Shown: positions 49,060-61,200 of the stretch, piece by piece
Position numbering within the stretch: the stretch's first letter is position 1
Layout: every line of letters starts with the position of its first letter
The notes under the pieces: generated by a model
Databases searched by the model: none
What the model saw: only the letters and a program-made list of their open reading frames with translations
Told to the model about the DNA's origin: nothing
Translations under genes and position numbers: made by a program
NCBI GenBank assembly: GCA_028095005.1
Contig: CM051463.1
Location: 66,998,251 to 67,062,250, forward strand
Direction of reading: 5' to 3'
Length of the DNA stretch: 64,000 nucleotides
Source: Rhynchospora pubera
Lineage: Eukaryota; Streptophyta; Magnoliopsida; Poales; Cyperaceae

Positions 49060-51669
49060 TGACAGGTGGGTTCGCATAAATGGACAACTGGAGAAAGAGA
49101 GAAGGCAGAATTCGGGAAAATTTTTATCAATGACAAAAAGTACCCTCAACATTATTAAAAAGAATAAAACTTTAATTTTTCTTTTAAAAATAGCATAGCT
49201 ATAGCGGCATTGACATTGCCGCTATAGCAGTGCCTTAAAAACAAAAAAAAATTGCCTATAGCGGCACTACTATTGCCGCTATAGGACTTCCCCTTTTTTT
49301 CTGACAGAATTTGTTTTCCTTTTTTCGGTTTTTTTTGCTTTAACTTTTATTTTTGTGATTTTTAATATTTTTACATTTTAATAAATTGTATAATATATAG
49401 TGTTCTTAATACGTGCCGTGTCGTGTCGTATTGCATCGTGTCAAACACGTCGTGTCCGGATAATTTGTCGTGCCATTAGTATTCTTCAATCGTGCGTGTT
49501 GTATTGTGTCGTGTCAAACACGATCGTGTTGACACGAACTATTTTTTTAATCGTGTCGTATCGTGTCGTGCTTAGTGGTGAGAAGTCGTGCTAGTTGTGT
49601 TAAATCGTATCAGATTATTTTATTATTTTTTAGATTAAAAAATAAGGTTTTAAAATGTGATTTGTGCGGTTTAGCGGTTGGGTAGTGATTTAGCGTTTAT
49701 CGGTGATAAAACGGCGATAGAACAGATAAAACAATTGTGCAGTGTAAACAAAATATTGATAAAACAACGATAAAACAGAGTTTTTTAAAAGTTTGTTAAA
49801 AAATTAAAAGTATGCGAAAAACTAAACGTCATAATTATTTGGTGAAGTTTAAACTTTCTATTAATATTTTTCATAAAAAAATAATAATTAAATTAGAATT
49901 ATATTATGATTTAAATGAAGGTAAATAATATGATGTAGTATTATAAATTGAAATTAAATTATTGATTTTGCTTAAATAATTAACATTAATAATTAAATTT
50001 GTGTTCTCTAAAATGGACACGACACATGAAATATTTAGACACGGCACAACATGTAGTGTTCTCCAAAATGACACGACGTGATCGTGTTGGCACAACATGA
50101 TATGCATGTTGATACGACACGATCGTGTTATCGTGTTGTATCATAATCGTGTTGTGTTGGGACATTAGAAAGTTTGACACGATTCGACACGCAACACGAC
50201 ATGATTCGACATGCAACACTACACGAGCACGAATTAATACGACACCTCAACACGACACGACTAACACGCAACACGAACACGAGCACGAAAATGAACTAAC
50301 ACGACACGAACAAGACACGACAACACAAATTTAATTTTTAACATACTTCTTTTTTAAATTGTTTTTCTTAAAAATTATTTAAATTGATTTTATATTAAAA
50401 TTCAAATTATAACAGCTTTTAATAAATTATTATAAAAAAAAAATTTCTGACACGAAATGTCAACACGACACGACACGATCATGTTAGTCGTGTCGTGTGG
50501 TCTTTTCTCACCACTCAGCACGACAATACACGATCGTGTCGATCGTGTCGTGTCAGAATGCGTGTCGTGTTGACTCTTCTCACCACTCGGCACGACAATA
50601 TACGACCGTGTAAAAAACTTTTCTTTATTTTTTTATAATAATTTATTAAAAACTGTTAAAATATTAAAATAAAGAAAAAAATATTGCTGAAGTTTATTTT
50701 GACTATTTTATAAATTTTCAGTATATATATCAGTATAAAATTGTCAAAATATTTTTGTTAAAAGATTAATTGATGGTTTTATTTTTTCTAGCTCATTACT
50801 TTTTTTATTGTTTGAATAGATTATAAATATAAAATGTATTAAAAAAGTAAATATACGTTAAAAAAATAAATTATGTTTATAATTTGAATTTTAAAATAAA
50901 ATTAATTTAAATATAATTTTTTAGAAAAACAATTTTAAAAGCGTATGTTTATGATATTATTTTTGGTATTGTTAAAAATTAAATTCGTTGTTGTGTCATG
51001 TTCGTGTCGTGTTGCCTGTTAGTCGTGTCGTATCAAACCGTGTTAATTTTTTAAGATTGCAAATGCGACACGATTATGACATGACATGATAACACGATTG
51101 TGTCGTGCCAATTTCGTACTCGTGTCGTGTCGTGCCAATACGCATGCCGTGTCGTGCTAACACGATCGTATCGTATCATTTTGAAGAACCCTACATACAG
51201 ATAAAATTAAACAATTTAAAAAATATTGATACTACATATATGTAAACATTATGTAAAATACATTTAATTTGATTCATGTTATAAACAAAGTAAAGTAAAA
51301 AAACAAATTAAAAAAAAAAGAGTCTGGCCGACATTAAAAAGTAAAAACGAAAGTAAAAAAACAAATTAAAACAAAAAAAAAGTCTGGCCGACATTAAAAA
51401 GTAAAAACGAAAGTAAAACGGCAGCAAAAAAAAGAAAAGTCCTATAGCGGCATTAGTATTGCCGCTATAGGCAAAATAAAATGAAAAAAAGTTAAAAATT
51501 CAGTTAGACTATAGCGGCAATTCTATTACCGTAATAGCTATGCTCATTTTAAAAATTTTAGTCCTCTTTTGCCCTTTTTATAATTCTCGAGGGTGTTTTT
51601 GTCTTTAATAAAAATTTTCCCAGAATTCGTTAGTCCGTTTCTCGATGTCCCAGATAATCCAACCTGGCA
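49060..51669. mobile_element. Long-TIR Mutator-like element 3 with TATAGCGGCA palindromes
   Basis: Inverted ends of about 160-170 bp: TGACAGGTGGG at the left and its counterpart near 51669. The shared inner stretch is GAATTCGGGAAAATTTTTAT, then ACAAAAA..ACCCTC and ATAGCATAGCTAT. Two near-perfect palindromes of about 31 bases built on CTATAGCGGCA lie at each end (49198-49228, 49255-49285, 51441-51471, 51509-51537). I could not confirm a 9-bp target duplication, so the MULE label rests on TIR architecture. No transposase is seen. Confidence 0.65.
49399..51192. mobile_element. GTGTCGTG-rich element(s) nested in MULE 3
   Basis: Bounded by AGTGTTCTTAA at the left and TTGAAGAACCCT at the right, inverted relatives of each other. 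The ends and three inner zones (about 49410-49620, 50020-50330, 50450-50610 and 50998-51175) are packed with CGTGTCGTG or its complement. Further internal copies of the terminus occur at about 50001 and 50055 (GTGTTCTCCAAAATGACACG), suggesting nested insertions of the same family. No protein is encoded. The superfamily is unclear; no convincing target duplication was found. Confidence 0.6.
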
Positions 51670-52735
51670 ACCTGGCGCTATTTTTTTTTTCTTTTCTCTT
51701 TGTATTTGGATGGTCCTTAAATAGGAGAATTGTATCAAAAAAAATTATGAATGAAATTGAATTCTAGATCTACTTTCTCTCTTTCCCAGCATATCTTCTC
51801 TTCTCTCTCTCTCTCTCTCTTTCTCTTAACTTCTGATTTCTCAATTCTCACCTAAATACTCTTGAATTTCTACCTTAATTCTCCAAATTATCAAAAATAG
51901 TCGTTACAATTGCTGCCACCATCACCTCCCACCATGGCCGCCATTAATTTGATTTTCAAGTCAGCCACCATCTCAACCCTCTCTCTCTTTCTCTCTTTTA
52001 TTTGTTGTGGTTCTTAGTATTTTCGTGGGTCTCCAGAGAAGAGAAAGTAGAGAGTGAAGAGATGGCTAATCAGAGAAGAGGAGAAAGCATTTAGCTTTCG
52101 GCGGAGAAGAAGAAGACAGAAGGGAGCGAACATAGAAAATAGAAGAGGAGCTAAAAGGTTGGGATCCGTCTTGATAGATCCATCAGATCGAACGGCCATA
52201 CTAATTCCTACTTAAACCTCTTATCCAACAGTCCAGATAATTCAGATATCAATTTAATGATATTGGGTGCTAAATTTCCCAATAATTTATATCAGATTTC
52301 ATATTAATATAATCAATCAGAACCTAATTATAATTTTATCTTTATTTAATATGATAAGAGATCATCTACAGTTGTCTGATCATATTACAGACATAATTTA
52401 TTAAATATTCAGACTGTAGATAACATAATCGTTATATTTTGATTTTTCAAACTTAAAATCCATTTTTTTATTAACTAATTCAGAATATTTGTTTTTCCAA
52501 TCATCTCTATCGTTTACCAAAATTAAGATAGCAAATAAATTGTCCTTTTTTATTCCTTGATTCTATCATCGAATTATCCTGATCGATGTTACCTTGTTTT
52601 ATAAACCTTTTTTTTTAGAGACTGTAACAAAATTTTAATACTAATAGTTTTCCTTTTATTAATAGGATTATATTAACATAGCTAATCATTCAATTAAATC
52701 CTAATATTGCAGAGCTTATCAGACAAATCTTTAAC
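51670..52735 (-). other. Gypsy-like LTR, promoter-proximal part
   Basis: On the minus strand this reads as LTR and leader sequence with GGCCGTTCGATCTGATGG and a CT-rich stretch, as found around the start of transcription in plant gypsy LTRs. It is not a host gene. Confidence 0.4.
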
Positions 52736-52745
52736 AATTGTTACA

Positions 52746-52982
52746 TTCTTCCCCCTTAAAATAAATTTTGTCCTCGAAATTTCAGAAATTCATACTGTTG
52801 TAAGCAGTTTAGGAATTTCAAAATGCACAGTAATATCAGGAATTGTTCTTACTTCATTGGTGATCAGTCAAGGAAGAGAGAATATTCCACGTATTACTTT
52901 AGAATCAATTAACAAAGCTGATGATCAGTCAGTATGTTTGATTCCTGCATTAAATTTTTTTTTATGCATAAATTAATTTAAA
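52746..52982 (-). mobile_element. Gypsy polypurine tract and decayed end of pol
   Basis: The minus strand shows AAGGGGGAAGAA (52757-52746), the polypurine tract, directly before the LTR start. Upstream in frame is GAAATTTCGAGGACAAAATT (EISRTKF), followed by ILRGKNVT, which is typical of the last residues of plant gypsy pol. Stops in the preceding frame show decay. The sequence is cut at 52982 by the Helitron. Confidence 0.65.
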
Positions 52983-53555
52983 CTAGGGTTGGACATCGAG
53001 CTTCGCTCGATATAGTATTTTGTACATAATTTAAAGTGTGATTTTTATTATATATTTTTTAGTATACGTTAATAATAATGTGAATATACAATTAAAATGT
53101 CAATATCAATATGCTTTAAGAAATGATCAATTCAGTTATTGTAAATAGATTAGAATAATAAAATGTCGGCTTATATTTAAGTGAGGTACAATGAGTAACG
53201 GAAATTTAGTTATTATTTAAGCATAAATCACTGAAGATGCGAAGGAAAATCATAAAAGTTTATGAGGCATTAGTGACGTGATACAATCAGATATATAAGT
53301 TCGCTTTAATATAGGAAAAAGTGATCATTATACATGTCATCAGTCTAATATCCTTCACCCTCCGTTAGGAATTCTTCCACTTCAATTATAACATTGTCTG
53401 GAATTTTTAACAGTATATAATTATTAATAGACAAAGATCAGTAAAAAAAAAAAGCCGAAAAGAGGGAATACTTAATTAAAAAAGTGATTTTCGATAGGAG
53501 AACATAATAGAACTGCGAATTTAAAGAAGTAAATATATAATTTGCAGTAATTGCA

Positions 53556-53671
53556 TACTTACATGCTCTAGCTATTCCAAAATGTTTCTCGATCTTTATC
53601 AATTCTTCGATTTTCATCTGGAAAACTCGACAAGCCAAGTCAGGTATATCATTTATTTTTTTATCTTTCAA
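53556..53671 (-). pseudogene. Helitron Rep-type helicase remnant
   Basis: The frame reads IPDLACRVFQMKIEELIKIE then HFGIARA. It resembles the stretch PDLV.RVFKLKL.EL...G.FGKV of Helitron Rep/helicase proteins (family recall). It lies inside the Helitron and in its orientation. About 38 codons remain, with the downstream sequence out of frame. A replication-protein-A-like fragment is the alternative. Confidence 0.45.
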
Positions 53672-55624
53672 CAGCCTCCCACAAATTCAGAACTCAAGCA
53701 TAGATAACACCTTGTATCATGTTAGTCAGTCATGAAAGCGGCAAAACGATAGTCATGATAGCCTGAGAAAACCCGTGACTATCCTTTCTTACAATTCATA
53801 GGAGAAACTTCAAAAGGGATGACCTCTGCAGTACAGGCCAGAGGCATATATAGATGAAAAATTAATGGAGACTAATGACTGTTTAGATACCAAATTGATT
53901 TTTCCAAGCGCAACATAAGGGCATTTAATCAATCACTGCCAGAGAAAATACAGCTATGAAGCACAATTGGCAAAAAATAAATAATAAATAAATAACAGCA
54001 TAAGCAATAAATGAATCTCAAACTCAATTTCATTAACAAAATATAAAAATAACGGCAGTAATAAATGGACCTTAGACTTTAATTTCATTAACCAAAAATA
54101 AGTCATAAAATTTGTAAGATATTTGGTAAATCAGTGAATCTCAATCCCTTTACCTTCCTATCATTAACACGCACAATAAACTTTATTTTGTGATAAAATT
54201 GTAAGAGCTGAAAAAATTACATGAAAAATCAAATTAAAATACAGTAAACCAAATAGTATCGATATACACTATATAAATCACATATTATAGATCTTGTAAA
54301 TGCAAATATCAAAAAAATAATAAATTTCGGATATGGTTTTATAAAATAGGAATATGATTTAATGAACGTATTTTAATATGATTTTAAGAAAATTTATACA
54401 GGCGAGAGACATATATAGATAAAAAATTAATGATTTGAGTAATGATTGATATATTGATACCAAATTGGCTAGCAAAAAAAATAAAAACAATGAAATTCTA
54501 GTCCATATGACCATATCAGACATATTGAAGTTCAATTGCAAAGCAAAATTAAAATCGCAAAGTGTAAGAGATAATAAAAATTGAAATTGAATAGTTTTCA
54601 AAAAATTAAACGCCAATGAAATGCTTGGAAAGATTAAATGTCAAAAGGAAAATCTTTGAAATAGGAAATTAGTAAATAATCTGATTGATTAAGTCCCACT
54701 TGCATTGCTAAATAAAGAGATAATTGAATTTGAAATGAATATTTTTGGAAATCAAACACCAAGCAAATGGCAGGAAAATCAATGGAGGAAAGAGCTTTCA
54801 AACCATAAATCGCTAAATAGCACAGCGAAAAGAAATCTAAGCGTGTTGATGAATAGAGAAGGCAGACTCAAAACCTGCTGTGACGATGTACCCGTTAACA
54901 GCGACGATAACAGGTCTAGAGCAAGAGTAAAGCTGACAGAAGGGATCAGAGAAGAGATCCTTGACGTCACCTTGGAGATGGACTCATATATTATATCGCT
55001 CGATTATCAAGTAACACGATGATATGAGTTTGTAATTGATAACAATTTGTTTGTGCAATGAAGTTGTTAATCAATACATTATAGGATAATATGGTGGACA
55101 ATACATCATGTATTGATGATTTGACTAAACATGTATGCCATAACTATGTATTTGGTATTTATATTCCTAAGATCATTTGGCACCGTTCCACAACTAATAC
55201 AAATATACAACTTAATTCATAATATATGGTCTGATCTCTGATTAACAAATTTTTATTGATAAAGCAAGCTATCACAACAAAGCTAGGGAAATGGTGCACA
55301 TTCTTAGGTTTAAAACATACTAAACTAAAAAAGAATAGCAATTGTTTTTGTTAAAAAAAAAGCTAGATTTATTGTAGTAAATCGAAAATTATTCAAATTA
55401 TACTCTCTCAAAACGTATAAATTCATGATGCTGCATAAAGTGTCAAAACTCACCATTGTGTCGGCCCCATGATCTTATTAAAATTGGTCATTATTAACTA
55501 AAACTATTACAAAATTCTGCAATAAGCTAGGAATCAATGATAAGCAGAACCTAAAACAAAATTCTCCTCATGTGATTGTATAAAATAAAATAACATAAGG
55601 TTTTAGCCCTGGTAAAATTGAGTA

Positions 55625-55700
55625 AGTAGCTGACCTGTTTCCACAGATTTTTCAGCCTCTTTTGTACCATTGCATTAGCCAGTATGTCCAAATCCTAATA
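55625..55700 (-). other. Exon-like stretch inside the Helitron
   Basis: On the minus strand a TTAG acceptor precedes an open segment reading DLDILANAMVQKRLKNLWKQ and ending at a CAG-GTCAGC donor-like site. It may be a captured host exon, as Helitrons often carry. The family is not recognised. Confidence 0.25.
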
Positions 55701-56876
55701 CAGTAAAATCCACAGCCACTGGTTGAACTTGAAGTGACATGCGAGTTGAAAGGTGAACTGAAATAAAAAAATGTTTGGGAAAGACATGGCTTCGTCATTG
55801 TTCCTTGCATGCTTCCTCAAGCAAGGCATTTTACAAAGTGGACAGGGTCATTATCTGCACTCTTCTCGAATAAATGTAGTAGGATTAGCATCAGCAGAGA
55901 TTGAAACTCTATAAAAATTGAAAACACTGTCGTTTAATGGTAAAATAATTTTCTTGAGTTAAGGGTTTGAAAAGTTAAAGGGGAATATTATCATTTACTT
56001 AGATTTGATTAAGAATTTAGTACAGAAAAGACCCTCAAAGAAAATAATTTAATACAAAAAACCTATAATCAGCAAATTTTAGAATCCTCTCATAAGAACG
56101 GTCTTCGTCATTAACTCAACTAATACTGTTAATCACATCTATATATCGTGGCAGGTTGCAAGATTAGCAAGCTTCTTGGGTCTGATACCTACTCATCTTT
56201 TTGTTCAGGAATTGGATTATGAGGTAATCATTGGATTCAGGAATTGGATAGCTTAAAACAATCAACAGCTTAAAGTTCAGGAATTGGATTCTGAGGTAAT
56301 CATCTAGCTCAATAACTGCTCTTTGGAGCCTATTTCCCGTATTATGTAAAGGATGCATCAAAAGTATAGATATAGTCAGATTACCATTTGCTTGATGAGG
56401 CGGATTCCCTGGCGACCTCACTGTAACGCGTCGGAGCTCCCAGCGAGGCATGCTTTCAATCTGCTATCGACTTGAATTTTCACGGGACGCGACAGAGATG
56501 AAGCAAGGCAGGGGTTTTGGGGCGCGCGGTTTGGTGGAAGAGGTGGCGGAGAGACGACAGAGATGGAAGAGAGGAGGAAGGAGATGCGCTGGGGCATGGG
56601 GGGGCCTGGGGAGAGGGGAAACAACCTAGAGTCGGAAAAAATGAAGGAGATAAATAATATAACGGGTTGTATAACGGGTATCTAGAAAAGGAAATTATGA
56701 CCTGATACACGAAGAGTTACAGTCACATGTCACAATAACTTAAGGAACATCGCTGGATTAAATGGAACGATCAGATTTCCTCTATCATAACGAATGAACG
56801 ATCAGATTGGTGAATTAGCGAAGAAGCTTTAAAATCCGCGCAAAAAAATCACGCGGATTATATTATACTATATAGA

Positions 56877-57644
56877 TACGGATAGGCTTGATACCAAATG
56901 ATTTTAACAGATTGTATATTTTTTTTATGGTGTTAAGATAAGCACGCATTTCTAGCATGGATTTACGGATGTATTCTAAATTAGGGACGCTTTATCTTTA
57001 TAAATTGACGGTCATTTACTATATTTTGAGATATAGCTATTCTGAATATTACACTTTTGATGCATTTTATTTTGCATATTAGGGATTGTTTTTTTTTCAG
57101 ATAGTACATAACCATTAGTTAACTTGAGATGAAAATATGAAAGTTCATCCTTCGATTCCTATTTAATGGTTTGAAAATTTTCATAATCAGGGATAGGATT
57201 ATTAAATGTTTATTGCTGTATTAGAATAACTGATTGGGTCTTACTACTATAGACCAGTCTTATATAACTGTAACTTATACCAATTATATAAAAGAAATTT
57301 CTCTTCTATTATTCTATTGATAAATTAAATATGAAAATATCATTTCCTAAATAGTTATATACTCACATAAGTTAGTATAATATTTAATATACGATAAGTA
57401 AAATGCAAAAGAAATTAACAGACTATGCTAGTTAAGGGACTTAGACTTAGCTTAGATTTCAAATAGCTGTTAACAGAGCGGAAATAACAGGTTTCCTTCT
57501 TATAAAAAAAGAAATAAAATTTAATATCAAAAGTAATAATCGTTTACCCAACTACGCTATTCAGATATCGAGAGTAACAAGGTTTTACTTGAATGAATAC
57601 AACACATGCATTTGTTTCTAGCAAGACTTATTAATGGTATTGGC
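56877..57644. other. Sequence between the Helitron and the MITE fragment
   Basis: AT-rich, no gene. The complement of 56886-56899 reads TTTGGTATCAAGCC, which resembles a copia primer-binding site and may be the edge of another eroded LTR element. The identification is weak. Confidence 0.35.
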
Positions 57645-57708
57645 TCCGTTTGAATAGGTGTGGGAAGAATGGAAGAAGGGAAGAAGTGGGAAGAAGTATT
57701 GGGAAGTG
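57645..57708 (+). mobile_element. Half copy of the GGGTGCGTTTGGAT MITE
   Basis: GGCTCCGTTTGAATAGGTGTG followed by GGAAGAATGGAAGAAGGG and GTGGGAAGAAGTATT. It matches the left half of the MITE at 29182-29339; the right half is missing. Confidence 0.8.
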
Positions 57709-57754
57709 AAGGTTTGGGTAGGAAGGACTTCTACTACAAACCTATCATGAATAT

Positions 57755-58214
57755 TGTAAATCTAATAGGGATTAGATTATCGTTTGCGGAAGAATCGAAT
57801 ATACCAGACTTCGATCTCGTAGGCGATACCGCAAGCCATCGCCGCCACGCAACCGCTGCGCACAGCCTCTGTCTCTCTCCGTATGCGGCTGATGCACTAC
57901 GACCTCAAGTTAGGGCCTAGCGCCACCATCCACGATTCCAAGTGCCCGACATGCCGTGCTTCTCATTCATGCTTGGAAATCCATCAAGCAAGGGAGGAGA
58001 AGGCTCCCTATCTCTCTCAGATCTCTCTCTACGGTTCTGGACCTTTGGGGACAGACAACCAAGTAACAGAACCCTTAGATCTGAGATTATATAGCTTCTG
58101 TCGGTTACAGAACCGAACAGACGCATCTCTGGTTCCGCGACCCAGCGGGTCGCTGGACCCATCAGCGGGTCGCTGGAAATCCAGAAATTCTCCGTATTCC
58201 AACATCTCCCTCTC
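57755..58214 (-). mobile_element. Short LTR (about 450 bp) with polypurine tract, minus orientation
   Basis: On the minus strand the LTR opens TGTTGGAATACGG (58204), a common plant copia LTR start. It is preceded by the polypurine tract GAGAGGGAGA (58214-58205). A promoter-like CTATATAATC lies near 58095, and the LTR ends in ATTTACA (57755) or slightly further at ATTCA (57748). U3 contains two AGCGACCCGCT repeats. The open frames on both strands here are LTR sequence, not genes. It is therefore the 3' LTR of an element that extends to the right. Confidence 0.65.
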
Positions 58215-61200
58215 GGAGAAGTTTCACACAGCATGTCACTCATACGGCAAATGGAACGTGCGACCAGCGCATACACCTGTCCATGCGGGAGCTCAAAAGC
58301 CTCACTTTGGATAAATTCAAAGCCAGCGAGAGAGCATCTACCCTTTTATAAAAACAGTTATATAAATGTGTACACTAGTACCTTAGAAACATTCAAATCC
58401 GCACTAGATCAGACATTATTGACCGCTCAATAATACATGTCTTTTCCGTCTCAGTCTTAGTCTGCTGTATGTTCCCAACCTCAGTCCATATGACGAGTTT
58501 GGTGAGCTCTGAACACCAACAGATCTATCGTTTGTGCATGATGAATTGAATCTTCCTTTCGACTCATGAGACTCAAAACGAAATCAGTCGCTTGCCCAGC
58601 AATGCCCCGACAGGCGGAATATACATCACCATAGGGTACACACCAAAGTAGCAGCCCTGACCCCATTTTTCATGACATAGTCAAAAGTCAAAGGGTACGT
58701 AATCATGAAACTCACACATGGGGAGTCATACGGTCTTGGTCCTGGAACCACTCAACCCACTTCCATAAGTCGCCAAGCACATGTGGTATGAGCACATGTT
58801 ACAATGAATTATTTGCTAAACAGACGTGTGTTCACATTCATTGTACGAGTCTAGATTCAGTTTGCAAATCAAGTGTCTATGGTCTAGACCACTTCTTATT
58901 GCAACTAATCCTGAGATTCTCCACTTAGACACTCCTCGAGTTCTAAGGAGATTCTCACCTCGGCTTTTATTGAACTACATGATTGTTTGGGGCACAATCA
59001 TATCAGATCGCCTAAAAGAAGACAAGCCTCATTTCAGTCCCAGACTAAAGCGACAATGAGCTTCGTCCATCCCAGATGGCTCCTTAGTCCCTGACTAAGC
59101 GCACATAGCTCAATCTAGTCTCATCTCTACATGCCCCAGGCATTAGAGGCGATTGCTCGTGTGAGCGAGACAATCTAAAGTTCAATGACACACTACCATA
59201 AGTGCTAACATGTACTTGATTAATAATAAACTCAATGTTCACTATCCAAGTTCAAGTACATATAACTATGAGGATCTGATTGTCATATAGACCATCTCCA
59301 AATGAAATAATTCATTTGACATCTCTCTGAACTATCAGAGAATTTTGAGTATCCTGAAACAGATCGTTAGGGTGTTACGAACTGTTCCATATAGGAATCC
59401 ACTCAATATCAGATCAACTCCCTCTGTGCTATCATGTCTCCATATATCTGAGTCTGTTTGGTTTAGTCCATTACCCCACAGTATGCTTCTAGAGCAATAC
59501 TTAACAATGAATTGTTATCGACCTCCCTGAAGTCACAACAACTTCCAATTGTTTCAAGGACTATATCAACCAAACTCCCTCTTGACATAAGTATCAATCA
59601 TGTCAATGTGCTCTATCTCATAAATGAGAGAGCTAGTATGAAAATCAAAACATGCTTTTGACTCCATCTCCTCTATAAGATAGTCAAAACTCAATCTCCA
59701 CAATGAGAGAGTATCATATTTACTCGATCTCCCAAATCAGAGAGCAAATAATTTGTTTCATGAGAAACAATTATAATCAAGCAAACTTTATCATCAAAGT
59801 ATACTTGGCATGTTATTTGTCATACTTTCTTTCAGATATATCAAACTCTATATGCATTTGCAAATAGGTATTGGAATTGGCTTATAACATATGTCAAACT
59901 CATAGCCTTGCTAGAGTGACATATCTTTATAATCTGCAATAGGGTTACAAGTAGAATGTGCATCATGCACTAGTCTACTATGCTCCTAACTCAATATAGA
60001 AGCTCATGAGTCATAATATCTCATTTCTATTGTCACATGCATAGAAACCAAGCAAGCCTCTCTTGCTGCTTGAACTAGTCATGTTGCACCATGCAACCAA
60101 CTAGGAGATAAATGTAATGGTTAATCAACATATTACAAATAAGGTTTTGTAACTTCTTACAAGTCTGACTCAGTTCCAACGGTCCGCTGATACGTTCAGC
60201 GACTCGCTTAAACTCTCAGCGGTCCGCTAGGCTTCCCAGCGGTCCGCTGCATTCAGAACTGACAGAGGACTTGTATTGGAAGTCATCTTAGTCTAAGTGA
60301 TCCGCTAGCCCAGCAAGCGGTCCGCTTAGATTATGCAGCTGAGAGTCTGATGCCAGTTGAGCTTCCTCTTCATCAATAATATTTGACCCCTGGTCAGATA
60401 CATTGAATTATGAAGGCATAGCTACATTCAGCACTTCTCTCAAGAAACCTCAATTTACTTAGGAACTCATTTCACTGTTTGTACTACTCTTGGAATGCAA
60501 TTAAATATGTGTGTCTTCCAATTGCTCCAAGCAATGGAATAGCCTCCCTCTCAAACCTAGTTCTACTCTCTATTCTCATAGTAGAAGAGAGAAGAATGGT
60601 TATTGTAAGGGGTATGTATAAGGAGCAATCTGAAATAGACAGTCGTCTATTCAGATTCCAATCCAAGCGGTCCGCTAGCCCAGCTAGCGACCTGCCAGGT
60701 CATTCTTTGTCAGCGATCCGCTAGCCCAGTTAGCGGTCCGCTAAGAATGGCTCCTTACATACTTTATAACATCAATGTGCCACATTGCACAACATCCAGT
60801 AGTACTAAGTGAACCCTATTATAATACAGATTACTTTCTTTCTTTTTTAGACTTATCTAGATTTATGCATAGGGGATTCAACACCCAAAGATAAAGAAGT
60901 TATATATCTATTCTTCAAGCTAATAGTGCACTATATGTGCAATGATTATTTGACAACTTATTCTTGGACCATGTAACATATATTTTAGACAACTAACCAA
61001 TTGGCTAAGCATGCACTCTCAGCCATGGATCAACTAAGCATGCACCTCTTGTGCTCTTAGTTTTCCACTGCTCAATCAGTGAAGTGATCCTTGTCTAAAA
61101 CTGTTATATGTCTAGAATAGTTTCAACATAATCATATCTATTGCTTAGAATGAGATAGGTATAGGCAAACTCATCTCCAACAAGAGAGTTTCCTTACACT

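Larger units (their letters stand above)
44112..52745 (-). mobile_element. Gypsy-type 3' LTR, minus orientation, heavily interrupted
   Basis: Read on the minus strand the LTR opens TGTAACAATTG (52745) directly after a polypurine tract and ends GGTGGGGTGTGACA (44112), giving TG...CA termini. Sequence near 44820-44880 (CTGGCGGGGTCGGTGGCC, ACCAGAGAGTGAGTTATAA) is of the kind common in plant gypsy LTRs. The span includes a 2.6-kb MULE (49060-51669) and a minisatellite block, so the original LTR would be at most about 6 kb, still long. Linking the two termini to one LTR is inference; they could belong to two related elements. Confidence 0.55.
52983..56876 (-). mobile_element. Helitron with both termini, minus orientation
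   Basis: Rolling-circle transposon of 3,894 bp. On the minus strand the 5' end at 56876 is TCTATATAGTATAATAT preceded by A. The 3' end is CTAG at 52983 followed by T. A hairpin ATCGAG-CTTCG-CTCGAT (52995-53011) lies 8 bases before CTAG. These are the defining Helitron signals: 5' TC, 3' hairpin plus CTRR, insertion between A and T, no TIR and no target duplication. A subterminal inverted repeat AATCCGCG...CGCGGATT lies near the 5' end. A Rep-like remnant in the same orientation (53556-53671) supports the call. The rest is degenerate, so the copy is non-autonomous. Confidence 0.85.

Noticed and set aside
49400..50600. Several frames rich in Arg, Thr, His and Ser
   Set aside because: They are translations of the GTGTCGTG repeat, not proteins.
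54705..55022. 105-aa plus-strand frame inside the Helitron
   Set aside because: No recognisable motif and opposite to the element's orientation; a captured fragment cannot be excluded but is not supported.
56886..56899. Copia primer-binding site on the minus strand (TGGTATCAAGCC)
   Set aside because: It differs from the usual TGGTATCAGAG and no matching LTR borders could be defined to its right.
57883..58314. Overlapping open frames of 143 aa (+) and 119 aa (-)
   Set aside because: They lie inside an LTR with TGTTGGAATA start, polypurine tract and promoter signals, and neither frame has a recognisable protein motif.
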